DNA of 64,000 nt from Acanthacorydalis orientalis (lineage: Eukaryota; Arthropoda; Insecta; Megaloptera; Corydalidae): the NCBI GenBank assembly GCA_034766995.1, contig CM068325.1:8498616-8562615 (forward strand), written 5' to 3'. The notes under the pieces are model-generated. The model worked only from the letters and a program-made list of their open reading frames with translations. It was not told where the DNA came from and ran no database searches. Position 1 is the first letter of the stretch. Every line of letters begins with the position of its first letter. Positions 9,980 through 20,533 of the stretch are shown piece by piece. The translations under genes and the position numbers were made by a program.

Positions 9980-11300
9980 CGAGGTGTGGTCAAAAAGTAA
10001 CGAGAATTATTTTTTTTTTCAAAAACTATTCAGTTATTCTTCAATTTCGAATTTGTCCCCTTCAAAGTAATCTCCCCCTGACATGAGACATTTTTGCCAA
10101 CGCTTTTTCCAGTCTTCAAAGCACTTTTCAAACTCACTTTTTAATACAGCTCTTAGCTCCTTCAGCGATTCCTCTTTTATCTCATCAATGGTATCAAAAC
10201 GTCGTCCTTTCAATATTTTTTTCAACCTTGGGAACAAAAAAAAGTCACAGGGTGCCATGTCCGGTGAACATGGTGCCTGGGGTATCACAATAGTATTATT
10301 TTTTGCCAAAAATTCACGCACAACTAACGAGGTGTGAGAGGGAGCGTTATCGTGATGCAGTTTCCACGAATTGTTTTGCCAGAATATCGGTCGTTTTCGT
10401 CGAATTGCTTCGCGTAAACGGCGCATAACTTCCAAGTAGTATTCATTATTGACAGTGCGACCTTCTGGTAGGAATTCATGATGCACTATGCCTTTCGAAT
10501 CAAAAAAAACAGTGAGAAGAACCTTCACTTTTGATCGAACTTGACGAATTTTTTTCGGTCTCGGCTAACCAGGCAGCTTCCATTGCGATGATTGTGCTTT
10601 GGTTTCAACGTCATACCCATAAACGCATGTTTCGTCACCAGATATGATGCAATTCATAAATTCTGGATCGTTATTGGCTTTATTCAGCAATTCTTCGGCG
10701 ACATCTACTCGATGTTGTTTTTGATCAAAATTCAACAATTTTGGGACGAATTTGGCTGCCACACGTGTCATGCCTAAAACGTCAGTGAAAATTGCTTGAC
10801 ATGATCCACATGATATACCAATATCATCAGCGACTTCTCTGATAGAGATTCGTCGATCTTTTAAAATCATTTGCTTAACTTCCTCGACGTTATCCTCATG
10901 AATTGAAGTGTTAGGGCGCCCAGAACGATCATCATGTTCGACGTTATCACGACCGTCTGAAAAACATTTATACCACTCATAAATTCTTGGTTTACTCATA
11001 CTAGAGTCACCATAGGCCTTTCTTAACATTTCACACACTTTGTTGCACTTTATTTCATTTTTTACGCAAAACTTAATACAAATTCTTTGATCCATTTTTT
11101 TTAATGAACAAAAATCGCTGAGCTCAAAAAACACGTCTTATCTTAGCGGCTGCCACTTAAAAAGTAAACAATGAAAACAGCTGAAAATTTTTTTATACTT
11201 TAGGGACATATGTACCAACATAATAAAAAAAATTTTTGACAAACGGACTCTTCAAACCCGCGAAATTTAAAAATTCTCGTTACTTTTTGATCACACCTTG
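9980..11300 (-). mobile_element. Mariner element, nearly intact
   Basis: TIRs of about 29 bp bound it. The left is CGAGGTGTGGTCAAAAAGTA, continuing to GAGAATT; the right is the inverted equivalent with two mismatches. TA is duplicated at 9978-9979 and 11301-11302. The length of 1321 bp is typical of full mariners. The transposase gene (10034-11095, minus strand) keeps one frame throughout with a single nonsense codon. A TA microsatellite lies directly beyond the right end. Confidence 0.93.
10034..11095 (-). pseudogene. Mariner transposase with one nonsense codon
   Basis: It begins at the ATG encoding MDQRICIKF (11095); an upstream GTG extension is not needed. The N-terminal helix-turn-helix half includes SGRPNTS and KFVPKLLNFDQKQH. 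The catalytic domain has GDETC for the first D, HHDNAPSH for the second and SPDMAPCDFFLF for the third, with 34 residues between the last two, the DD34D of mariners. It ends GDYFEGDKFEIEE. The frame is unbroken except for TAG at 10565-10567, where relatives have E before PRPKK. The total would be about 352 residues. One base change therefore separates it from an open frame, though missense changes may also matter. Confidence 0.9.

Positions 11301-11302
<2 letters not shown>

Positions 11303-11341
<39 letters not shown>
11303..11341. repeat. TA microsatellite beside mariner
   Basis: The TA run starts immediately after the mariner target duplication. Confidence 0.9.
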
Positions 11342-11345
<4 letters not shown>

Positions 11346-12044
11346 ATTGGGATAATATAAACGATACGAGCAGAGAGAGCGGGAGCCAGAGCCCCCTAGT
11401 AGTTAAAAAAATGTTTAGTTATCTCAAATGCCTTGATTTAATTTCTTTCATTTCGATGCTTTCTTCATCCATTTTAATACTGTAATTACGTCAATTAATT
11501 TGAGTTTTTTAGGTCAATTGTAAGATGGTTTTGTCTAATAAAAATTTTTATAGTCCGATGCTGTGCTGTCAATTTGTACACGCACGTTATTAAAATCAAC
11601 TACGCAAGTTAGCTCAACGGAATACATTTTTTTTCACTTGGTTGTCTCGACGGAAGCATATTCGTCTTAAATACAAATTCTTCAATACTAATACATAGCG
11701 GCCAACCACCTCTCATTGTTGGCTCCACTTTTTTTTACAGTGTAAAAGAAATTAGATCGTTATTAAGAACATTGAACGTAGAAGTTTCCGTATTCTGTTA
11801 CCGGCATTAAAAAACCAAGAATTATCTCTAAAGTCAAGTTATCTGCCACGAACATGAATAGGATAACCTATTAGCTGGTTAATTTGCTACAGATAAAATG
11901 TCGATGGTGTAATGTCCCTGAATTGAATAACGAATTGAGACTAGCCGGGATAATGACAAATACCGGGATCGGATCAAGTCTAAACAGGATTCATACGAGC
12001 AATAGCCGATCAGGATGTAAACAATAAACGTGCGTTGTGACAGG
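11342..12044. other. Spacer, no gene seen
   Basis: No coding sequence or repeat is recognised. The last bases may already belong to the gypsy-A fragment that follows. Confidence 0.4.
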
Positions 12045-12091
12045 GTTCATTTATGTAGGATTTAAAGATACAGTGGACAGAGGATAGGGGG

Positions 12092-12221
12092 AGTCACGCA
12101 AATAGAACGGCATCATCCGATCACTCGGGCATTGGATAGTTTTCCGGGTAAGTAATGGCAACGTGACTACGAACATTATTTATTATTATTATTATGATAA
12201 TGGACATTGTTTTTGTTGGAT
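12092..12221 (+). repeat. gypsy-A LTR, partial
   Basis: It starts AGTCACGCAAATAG after the purine tract GGATAGGGGG and matches the first 130 bases of the LTR at 14547-14724. It breaks off at an inversion junction near 12221. Confidence 0.75.
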
Positions 12222-12407
12222 ATTATTGACGAGTCTCCGTTCTTCCGCTAGCAATGCTCGTTCGCGTTCCAAAAGGTCTCTTTCGCGTCTTCGTAAGTCA
12301 CGCTCGCGGTCAGAAAGCCTGTCGAAATCTTCCACGTTGTATCGATTCAGCCGAGAAGATGTTCTCACTCCAGTTAAATTGGTCAATATTTCAGTTTGAT
12401 CGACCAC
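12222..12407 (-). pseudogene. gypsy-A gag N-terminal fragment
   Basis: On the minus strand an open stretch starts MVDQTEILTNLTGVRTSSRL and continues into a charged, arginine- and glutamate-rich coiled-coil-like segment (DRERDLRRRERDLLERERAL). The same start, decayed, lies at 40440-40660 in the other gypsy-A copy, directly downstream of its leader. It is cut at 12222 by the inversion junction, so only about 60 residues of gag remain. Confidence 0.65.
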
Positions 12408-12743
12408 TGTCTCATTTTTAATTCTGATTTTTCAGAATTACAATACTCTTTGATTGTTAATTTAATGAAAACGCTATTGGAATTTTTTTATTCTCGTTTC
12501 GCACACCGTGCACAGCCATCGTCTTTGATCACTTTTACGTTGCGTCGTTTGTAAAAATGTTATCTTAATTATTCATCTTCACATGGAAATCGTCTTAACA
12601 CACTATTCCGTGTCACGTCGTATGTGAATGCGTCTTCGCATCGTTGTCTTTACGTCTTACTTGCACTTTCAAACTTTTATCACTCGGCATGTATTCTTAA
12701 ATTGTTGCATTTTCGGATTGTCGAATCTTCGGACTGTTGAATC

Positions 12744-13385
12744 TGTTATCACTTGGATATATTATAACATAAATGCTGCAGGTTTGAAATAAAACACAAC
12801 AAATATTTGTTTACTATTATTGTTTAATTGTTGTTACTATGATGAATATAACCACACGGGTTCTGTTACTTGACTGACTTATGAGATTTTTTTTTTGGAC
12901 AGTTTTAAGTTTTTGTCCGATATTGCTACCAATCTCGGTATTCTTGAGGCGAGTTGTCGATCCTTGGGATTAAATCCCTTTTATCTAGATTTTAACTTGT
13001 GTTTTTAGCAATCTTGCTGTTATTCTGTTCCAAATCATGAATTTTGCGCTAGAAAAATTGACTTATGAGATCTCAACTACGGTTTATATACTGTTGTGGC
13101 TAAGCTTAACAATCAACCGGAATAGAACAACATACTATCGCCGATTGTCGTCGGACGCTGTTCATAATTCTCAGCCTATATACGTTCAAGTTGATTGTTG
13201 ATAAATATATATATATATATATATATATATTTTAATTATTGTACAATTTATTTGAAACTAATAACAATCAACTTAAAGATATAAATGCACACGTGTTTTA
13301 TATACTGTTCTCGATGATGAAATTCATTAGTCAGCCGTGACACATTTATAAATAAGTACAGCAGTGAGGATATGGATACATAACG
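12744..13385 (-). repeat. gypsy-B solo LTR, interrupted
   Basis: The plus strand begins TGTTATCACTTGG and ends GGATACATAACG, matching the LTR at 62026-62371 with the last base changed. The 4 bp AATC flank both sides, a plausible target duplication, so it is a solo LTR inserted in the gypsy-A leader. It is 642 bp, not 346, mainly because of a 161-bp insertion (12898-13058) and a TA expansion near 13207. Confidence 0.75.
12898..13058 (-). mobile_element. Short retroposed insertion in gypsy-B LTR
   Basis: The 161-bp insert is flanked by a 13-bp direct repeat TGACTTATGAGAT (12885-12897 and 13059-13071) that occurs once in uninterrupted LTR copies. On the minus strand it would end in a run of nine or ten A. 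Long target duplication plus a terminal A-run suggests LINE-mediated retroposition of a SINE or RNA fragment. No tRNA-like head or known source is recognised. Confidence 0.6.
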
Positions 13386-13405
13386 AATCCCACTTCTGGT
13401 AAATC

Positions 13406-13583
13406 ATAGGGTTGTTAATTGAAACGACCGAAGACAAAAAGACAGCTTTATTTCTCATCCACAAAATACAATGTCCATAATCATGATAATAATAAATAAT
13501 GTTCGTCGTCACGTTGCTCTCAGTTACCCGGCAAACTATCCAATGCCCGAGTGATCGGATGATGCCGTTCTACTTGCGTCACT
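13406..13583 (-). repeat. gypsy-A LTR, minus orientation
   Basis: This is the inverted counterpart of 14547-14724 at the same 178-bp length. It contains an AATAAA-type polyadenylation signal on its own strand and the conserved core GGCATCATCCGATCAC. It is followed on its own strand by leader sequence with CAGAAGTGGGATT. Confidence 0.85.
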
Positions 13584-13589
13584 CCCCTT

Positions 13590-14393
13590 CAATCCGATAG
13601 ATAAGAGTGATGGACCGCTGGATACCTACCATATCGACCGTGTGGGTCCACTCACCGTAACCAGCAAAAGTTATAAGCATATATTCGTTGTCATCGACGC
13701 ATTCACGAAGTGCGTATGGCCTATATCCAACGAAGACGCTGACTTCAAATGAACCTTTAAAGAAACTGGAGCTTCAAAGTATGACTTTCGGAAATCCAAT
13801 CCGGATTATCAGCGATCGTGGAACAGGATGCACGGCTGGACAGTTTGACGATTATTGCAATCGAAACAATATTAAACACATCCAAGATAACGACTGGTGT
13901 CCCGATAGGCAATGGCCAGGTAGAGATGATCATGAGGATCATTATCAGCGTGCTGACTGAGCTGTCAATCGAAAATACGTCCGTGTGGTACAAGTACGTT
14001 AATTGAGTGCGGCAAGCTCTGAACAGTACGTACCGAAGAAGCATTGCGATGTCACCTTTTGAACTTCTAGTGGGGGTGAAGACGAACACGGTGGAACAAG
14101 TAAAAATAAAACAATATATTGAAGAAGAAAGTAGACGAAGTTTTAATGACGAGCGTCATATGCTCAGAGAGCAAACGAAAATTCAAATTAAAAAAATACA
14201 AGGGGAGAATATCAGGGAATACAATAATCGACGGAAACGGGCGTATCTTTATAAAAAATATGACGTGGTCGCTATCAAACGTACTCAGTATGGCACCGGC
14301 TCAAAGATTAGAAAAAGGTTTTTAGGTCCTTACAAGGTGAACACTGTTTCAGGAAAGGAACGATATGAGGTAATTCGTATTGGTGGAAAATAG
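13590..14393 (+). pseudogene. gypsy-A integrase, degenerate
   Basis: Fragments follow the order of a Ty3/gypsy integrase. TYHIDRVGPL and HIFVVIDAFTKCVW near 13640-13720 are the start of the DDE core. RIISDRGTGC near 13805 holds the second D in its usual S-D-x-G-T form. NSTYRRSIAMSPFELLVG near 14020 is the conserved H-S/T-x-x-SPFELL block. A C-terminal open stretch (14007-14393) carries RKRFLGPYKV. Frameshifts occur near 13750 and 13880-14006. The catalytic E block is disrupted, so it is inactive. Confidence 0.8.
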
Positions 14394-14546
14394 GGTCCCA
14401 TGAAGACGACCACCAGCGCAGACAACATGAAGCTATTATGGGGTGATTTCAACTCGGAGTCAAGTAGTGATGTGTCATCCGAGGCGGATGATCATCAGAA
14501 AAGGCCGAATGTAGGATTTAAAGATCAGGCGGACCGAGGAGAGGGG
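14394..14546 (+). pseudogene. gypsy-A acidic tail and polypurine tract
   Basis: After the integrase the frame continues as GPMKTTTSADNMKLLWG and an acidic serine-rich tail (SSSDVSSEADDHQKRPN). The purine run GAGGAGAGGGG just before the LTR is the expected plus-strand primer. The same tail in the 37.5-kb copy is joined directly to RNase H sequence. Confidence 0.6.
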
Positions 14547-14724
14547 AGTGACGCAACTAGAACGGCATCATCCGATCACACGGGCATTGGATAGTTTCCC
14601 GGGTAACTGAGGGCAACGTGACTAAGTACATTATTTATTATTATTATGATTATGGACATTGTTTTATGTGGATGAGAAATAAAGCTGTCTTTTTGTATTC
14701 GGTCGTTTCAATTAACAACCCTAT
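14547..14724 (+). repeat. gypsy-A 3' LTR
   Basis: It starts AGTGACGCAACTAG after the polypurine tract and ends near AACAACCCTAT. GAAATAAAGC is a likely polyadenylation signal. The length is 178 bp, short for a gypsy LTR. Confidence 0.8.
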
Positions 14725-15084
14725 ACTTATATTAGACGAGACTGAGACGTAACAGATAAATTCTGTTCATGCTTCACCCTCACCCTCACACTCACCAACA
14801 CCAGACAGACTAACTGATCAAATTTCAAAGTGACAACCAATTTTGTCTGTTGAGTAAAATCTTTTAACTTCGCAGTTTTCAAGAATCACTGGATGAATTA
14901 TGACAATTAATATTGTTATTTTAAATACGTGGAATTAAATTCTCAACATGTACACAGAGAAAAATTTTAAGATTTTTCAAAATTTAAGAAGAAAAAAACT
15001 TACTTTCGTTTTTTTTAAAAAAAAATATTTGATTTTTCTTGAAAAATGTGCTCATTTTTAAACAAAAATATTTAAAAACATCCG
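14725..15084. other. AT-rich spacer
   Basis: No gene seen; several A- and T-runs lie between 14960 and 15080. Confidence 0.4.
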
Positions 15085-15370
15085 GTGGTTCAAACGTTTT
15101 TCTTACCCAGTAATCGAAATGTCGACACTCAACTGCATAACAACCGCCAAAAATCGAAGAAAAGTTTATTGCATTTTGTGGACACTCATTTGAAGAATAT
15201 ATATTTGAAAAAAATATTTAAAAGTCTAGAGGGCTCCCGTGTTGTTCATCAACACCGAGAGGACTTCCTCCCCCGCTCGATAACGTCGTGCGCTCCAACC
15301 TAACAAATAACAGAAATTAATAAATAACACACACAAATTATCCGCGAAAAATGTAAGTCGTAAAATATAA
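15085..15370 (-). repeat. Interspersed repeat, copy 1
   Basis: It aligns with 17740-18080, sharing a GTCGACACTC core, AAAATATTTAAAAG, a GC-rich GCTCCAACC segment followed by AACAAATAACA, and ATGTAAGTCGTA. On the minus strand it would begin GGTTGGAGCGCACGACG. It is not identified and has no reading frame. Confidence 0.6.
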
Positions 15371-15553
15371 TAGTCATTGGAAAATTTTATAAAAATTGAC
15401 ATAACAAACAATTAATGAATAAATTTCACATCAAATTAAAAATAATAGCAAAATATATAAAAGGATTGTGATCCAAAATTGATGTAGCGGGCATATTTCC
15501 AAAACATCCCTTAATAATTATAATATATACCGTATACCTCGCCGTATAAGGTC

Positions 15554-15605
15554 GGGCGCTAATGCCCTTAGCTGTCGATGCGCCCTAAAACCCCAATAAC
15601 CATAC
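15554..15605 (+). repeat. LINE 3'-end hairpin fragment
   Basis: GGGCGCTAATGCCC then GTCGATGCGCCC form a stem-loop followed by CCCCAATAA. The same block ends the composite LINE pieces at 32956-33016 and, decayed, 46636-46690. Confidence 0.55.
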
Positions 15606-15790
15606 ATCGGCATATAAAGTGACCTACGTATAAGACAAGGTCGAAATTTTAAGATAAATTGTTGTACATTATTTTAATCTACATTATTATTGTAAATTAT
15701 TATACATTATTATACATTTATCAAATATCGGTCGTATAATACGATCCTAAATTGAACACATCTCTCTCTCTATCTATCTATCTATCTATC

Positions 15791-15791
<1 letters not shown>

Positions 15792-15846
<55 letters not shown>

Positions 15847-15865
15847 TATATATATATATATATAT
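15792..15865. repeat. TCTA/TA microsatellite
   Basis: A TCTA run (from about 15765) passes into a TA run inside the Tigger-like element. Confidence 0.9.
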
Positions 15866-16178
15866 GTATAACCAAAATTATCCACAAAAAAATCGATGAC
15901 GTCCGACTTATTTATTTATGACGTCAAGGTTTCATGGTACCCAAATATGTTTATCTCATATATAAAACATAAAGTTGTAATTTGTCTGCGATAATGATTA
16001 TAGAGACATAAATGAGTTTTAAATAATTTCTTTATTGTTTCATTCGGTGACATGAAAGGATGATAATTGTAAAGTGGGCGGGTGCAGCGAGCCCGGGGTC
16101 TTGTAAACGCAGCAAGCAGGGTACGAATCCCCCTAGAGCTATTGTGTAATTTCATGTTCAAAATCAAAATTAGGTGAA

Positions 16179-16373
16179 ATGCATTTTTCGATTGAAAATT
16201 TCAAAAGTGAAATTTGGGATAAGGTAAGAGTAGAAAATATAATCAAATCATTCAAAAAATGCGGGATCTCTAACGCTATGGATGGTACGGAAGATAATCT
16301 ATTATGGGACACTGATCATGATGATGAAAATGAAACCGATTCAACAGATTTGGATCACGACCCGTACGACTAG
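16179..16373 (+). pseudogene. Tigger/pogo transposase C-terminal fragment
   Basis: A 64-codon open stretch ends with a natural stop. It contains ENIIKSFKKCGISNAMDGTE, the pattern of the segment just after the DDE domain in pogo/Tigger transposases, where a helix with F-x-K-C-G-I-S-N-A is conserved. An aspartate-rich tail (DTDHDDENETDSTDLDHD) follows. The DNA-binding and catalytic domains upstream are missing, replaced by TA repeats and non-coding sequence. It sits correctly between the element's TIRs. Confidence 0.75.
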
Positions 16374-16693
16374 AATTTCAATAATGAACATCTGGTTCTG
16401 ATTCATTAAATCTTAGACTCGGATGACTGATAAAACTGGGACCTATAAGCAAAATGCATTTTATTTTTATTTATTTTCACTTAAAATTAATTATTAAATG
16501 AATTTATGTCATATACCTAAGTTTAAGTTCATTTTTTTTTAAATAAATAATTTAATTTCTATACAAACATAATAAATTCTTCGTGTTATTATAAGGCTCC
16601 TGGCTTTGTATTGGACGTATAAGACGGCCGCCTATTTTTTGAAAATTTTTTTGGGTTTTAAGGGTCGTCTTACACGGCGAGATATACGGTGTA

Positions 16694-17739
16694 TTGTGAG
16701 AATATTCACAAATTCTTTTATTTATTTTATACATATGATAATTACATTTTTTCAAATTGGTCATAAAGTTATCACCGAGTGAATATTGGTCGAAGGAATG
16801 ATTCTTAAAATTGAAAATAAATATTTTATTCAGATATGAATGTATTTCCGCTGTATGGAAAATATATGCACATAAACATAAAATACATTGAAGGGCACGA
16901 TGTTATCAGTAAAGAATTAAATATTTGTAACTGAAAATTATCGTTCGATCGCTAAAAGTATTACCGATTCACTATTAGTACAAATAGTATATTAGAGATT
17001 TACCATCTTCGTAAATGGCAATATTAAAAATCAAACATTAGTTTAAATTGAAAACTGACACAAAATAATTTACATATTTTATTAATTAATGTATTATTGA
17101 GTGGGAATTAAAAAAAATAAGATATGTATATTAGAATTTCTGAACAAAACTATAAAAATTATCATTTGTTTAAATAATCGTTTATAGTACAGCAATCGGC
17201 GATACATATCGATCAATGAATTAATAATCGTTCTTCGATTCGAACATGATGTGATTTTTTATAATAAAAATATGTACACAAACACAATGACAAAAATAAC
17301 AATTTTCTGTTGAACAGCCAGACGGTCCCTGGTCACCCCCACCGAAAAGACGAATTAAGAACGCAGGGATTCATGAATAAAAGAAAATATCGCGATTTAA
17401 AGATTTTTGATATGCTTTCAAATATTTGTTATGGCTCTTCGATAATCGGTTTCATAATTGACGGCAAAGTGTCCTCTTACTAGCATGCTCGACGAAATAT
17501 GTAATCAAAAAACTAATGAAAACAAACAAAGTGCCATATGTTTGAACAGAATCACATCATATTTACTGATAAGAAGAAACGAAGCTCATTGATAAGTTAA
17601 AACCACAATTAAGATCAGAGGGTCTTACTCAGGTGAAGTTACCCTTCACCTCCTAAAAGAATTAACACAAAAAAAAGAAATATGTTGTTGTTTCTTTTTT
17701 ATCAAAAATTGAAAATCTATGTAAATTATTTGTAGACAC
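16694..17739. other. AT-rich spacer, no gene seen
   Basis: No coding sequence, TIR or repeat is recognised in this kilobase. Confidence 0.4.
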
Positions 17740-18080
17740 TTTTTTGGTGAACACGAATCAAAAAAATATTTCAAAAATATCCATTGATTCAAATATTATC
17801 CTTATCCCATCATCGGATTGTCGACACTCGAGTCTTAAACTGAGTCACCCGTCAAAAAGCGAACAAATATTCGTGGTCTTTTTTAAACACATATTTGGTG
17901 AATATAAATTTAAAAAAATATTTAAAAGACTAGAGGACTCCGTCACTTGCTCGATGCTCTCGCCAACCCTGTGAGGTCTGTATCCCCTGCTCGCTAACGC
18001 TTGCTCCAACCAACAAATAACAAATAAATTACACAAAAAAATAATCTGCGTAAAATGTAAGTCGTACAAATTTTATCGGG
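17740..18080 (-). repeat. Interspersed repeat, copy 2
   Basis: The counterpart of 15085-15370, with roughly 70 percent visible similarity concentrated at both ends. Confidence 0.6.
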
Positions 18081-18990
18081 AAAGTTTACATAACAAAGTA
18101 CTATACTGAAATGAGAATGAATTTTACTGTAGAGCTTCAGTAAAAAAAATATATGGGAATAAATATCAGTTTTATATTGAAATCGTATACCCTCTCTCTC
18201 TCTCTCTCGTAGTACATTGCGAGACAGAACACTGATCATGTGACTGATATCAACCAATCAGAGAACAAATAAAACCCGCATTCTATACCAGTTGCGTACA
18301 TTTTAGTTTTGAACTGCGCGTACATCCACTTAACAGAAAGAAAAATATTTACTTGTTAAATAACTGTCTGCGTCTACTCTGCCACGAGCCGTCTGTTCGA
18401 GAAATCAGTCGAAAAAGAATCGTATCGAATTTTATAAAAATATTACAACGGTTTATGTAAGCGTTATGCGATAGTTGGGTTAAAATTACAATATCAACGT
18501 AGGCCGTGTTTCGTAGTGTTTGTTTTTATGACAAGCGTGCGGTTCATTCATTGTCTGTGGGTTTTCTGTTTCGACTGAAAAGTGCATGAAAAATATATAA
18601 AAACTAGATGAAAAATAACTCAGATTGTATGCAGTGCAATTCGAAATTGATGTCCATGCTGAATATGTGCCGACTAGTGATTCTATTTGTGTTTTTTCGG
18701 TACTACATTTCCGGGCGGAGGTATTCGTACATCGGTATGTGAAACGGTGAGTGAACATTTCTTTACAAACGAGATGAAATTTCTGTTCCATCGTATGGCC
18801 ATGAATAAGTAACTTGAGTGAAATATTTCTTTATCGATCCGTTTTTCGCGTTTAGTTCAAGAAATGTATGAGGTATTAATTTAAACCACAGCAATTGTGT
18901 GATTGTAAGGAAATATTAGAAACGAAACGTAACATCGACGAATGTCACACAATATGCATATAACCTTACTTATTTTATCATTTGTTATTG
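18081..18990. other. Spacer; weak candidate 5' exon
   Basis: A CT microsatellite lies at 18191-18209. At 18743-18752 the sequence ACGGTGAGTG is a strong 5' splice-donor match on the plus strand, preceded by a short frame from ATG at 18658 that stops just before it. This could be a 5' untranslated exon of a gene lying elsewhere, or chance. No promoter or partner exon is evident. Confidence 0.25.
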
Positions 18991-19669
18991 TGTTATCTCT
19001 TGGATATTTTTATAACATAAATGCTGCAGGTTTGAAATAAAACACAACAAATATTTGTTTACTATTATTGTTTAATTGTCGTTACTATGATGAATATAAC
19101 CACACGGGTTCTGTTACTTGACTGACTTAGAAAAATCATCGTCTGTAGCGAGGGCCTGAGGAGCCCATGCTTGCTTGAGCACCAAGCGATATACGCTCAT
19201 GGCTCGCGTTTCTCGTATTTCCTGGGATGTTGCTGGGAACGGAGATTCTCATTTTTTGGAGCATTTCTACCCCCTCCAGGGGGTCGTCTCTAACTGTTGG
19301 GCCAGCGGAGCTCCAGGTCGACCAGTGAAGGCCGACCTCTTACTGGCCATCGGGGGACTGACTTAGAGATCTCAACTACCGTTTATATACTGTTGGGGAC
19401 CAAGCTTGACAATCAACCGGAATACAACGGCATACTATCGCCGATTGTCGTCGGACGCTATAAAGTAGCATATGGTCGAAGTGTATACGTTTAAATTGAT
19501 TGTTGATAAATATATATTTTAATTATTGTACAATTTATTTGAAACTATAACAATCAGCTTAAAGATATAAATGCACACTGGTTTTATATAATGTTATTGA
19601 TGATGAAATTCACTAGTCAGCCGCGACACCTATATAAATAAGTACAGCAGTGAGGATGGGTACATGACA
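18991..19669 (-). repeat. gypsy-B solo LTR, interrupted
   Basis: The plus strand begins TGTTATCTCTTGGATA and ends GGTACATGACA, with ATTG on both sides as a 4-bp target duplication and no primer site beyond, so it is a solo LTR. A 224-bp insertion at 19132-19355 accounts for most of its excess length. Confidence 0.8.
19132..19355. mobile_element. 224-bp insertion in gypsy-B LTR
   Basis: It is flanked by a perfect 12-bp direct repeat GACTGACTTAGA (19120-19131 and 19356-19367) that is single in uninterrupted LTRs. The insert is GC-richer than its host and partly open on both strands, and could be a LINE or gene-derived fragment. It is unrelated to the 161-bp insert at 12898-13058, yet sits within a few bases of the same LTR position. 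Confidence 0.65.
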
Positions 19670-20531
19670 ATTGAATGAATATAAAATTTTAAAAAAAATT
19701 GTTTCGTCTCTATTGAACAAATTTTTTCGATTACATAATTTTCGTTATTGATTAAAACAAACGTATTCAGTGGACAACAACCAGTCGGTTCGGTCAGAAT
19801 GATTTTTTCTAAATGAGAATAGATCTCTAGCCGTTAATTGATTTTTCTCGAAAAAATCACTTATTATCATTATGATTTGAATAACTTGTAGTCTGATAAT
19901 TAGGTCCGGGGAGTGTGATCAATAAACAATGTATTTATTCGTTTTTCGGTCAAAATGAATGGGGTATCATAGTGTGATATTCATTTAAACCTTTGCGATT
20001 ATATAATTATAAAAAAAGGTATCATTATTCATATTAAAATGAATGAGAAGCACATAGAATGCTATTCAAGTCGCATATAAACTTAATGATTTTATGTAAT
20101 ACACAGCTGGTTTTTGTTTTAATTTTTATATAGGTAACGATAGTTTGTCTAATAATTTACTAATAATATTTCTGCGTCGGCAATGTTTCATTTAACAATT
20201 GAGAAACCCGCTGCAAGAACGGCGCAACTCGATAAATACCGATTATGAGAAAAACGAAAGAAAACATGTTTTTGAAAACTAATTTCACTAGATATCAAGT
20301 TTGCGTTCTCAGGTAACATAAATACATACTTCAGGGCTTATAAACACTAGTAAAACTTTAAGCCGTTAAATTCCATTGTCCTCATGCGGGGGCAGGCAAT
20401 TAAATTAATTACTTATTCCTGCATGCTTCGAATACTCTGATTTATAGTTGATAATTATAATTTTTAATTCTTATAACATAATGCTATGTGAAAACAACTG
20501 CAAACGTTGGAGAACAATGAAAGAACACTGT
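19670..20531. other. AT-rich spacer, no gene seen
   Basis: No recognisable element. Confidence 0.4.
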
Positions 20532-20533
20532 TA

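Larger units (their letters stand above)
12045..14724. mobile_element. gypsy-A, rearranged copy with inverted segments
   Basis: Compared with the gypsy-A copy at 37508-41267, the parts run: end of the coding tail, polypurine tract and partial LTR on the plus strand (12045-12221); start of gag plus leader on the minus strand (12222-12743); a solo gypsy-B LTR (12744-13385); the remaining leader and a whole gypsy-A LTR on the minus strand (13386-13583); then integrase, acidic tail, polypurine tract and LTR on the plus strand (13590-14724). Segments of one element thus lie in both orientations. The reverse transcriptase part is absent. Confidence 0.75.
15528..16691 (+). mobile_element. Tigger/pogo-like element, eroded
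   Basis: The ends are inverted: the left is ACCGTATACCTCGCCGTATA and the right, read on the minus strand, CACCGTATATCTCGCCGTGT. TA flanks both sides (15526-15527 and 16692-16693). Ends with a GTATAAGACGAC-like motif are usual in pogo/Tigger relatives. Only the last part of a transposase remains (16179-16373). A LINE 3' end lies inside the left end and a long TA array at 15792-15865. Confidence 0.7.

Noticed and set aside
16080..16145. tRNA gene or tRNA-derived SINE head
   Set aside because: A box-B-like GGTACGAATCC is present, but no box A at the right distance and no cloverleaf pairing could be drawn.
18486..18791. 101-codon minus-strand frame
   Set aside because: No family resemblance, no promoter or splice context on that strand, and length is compatible with chance.
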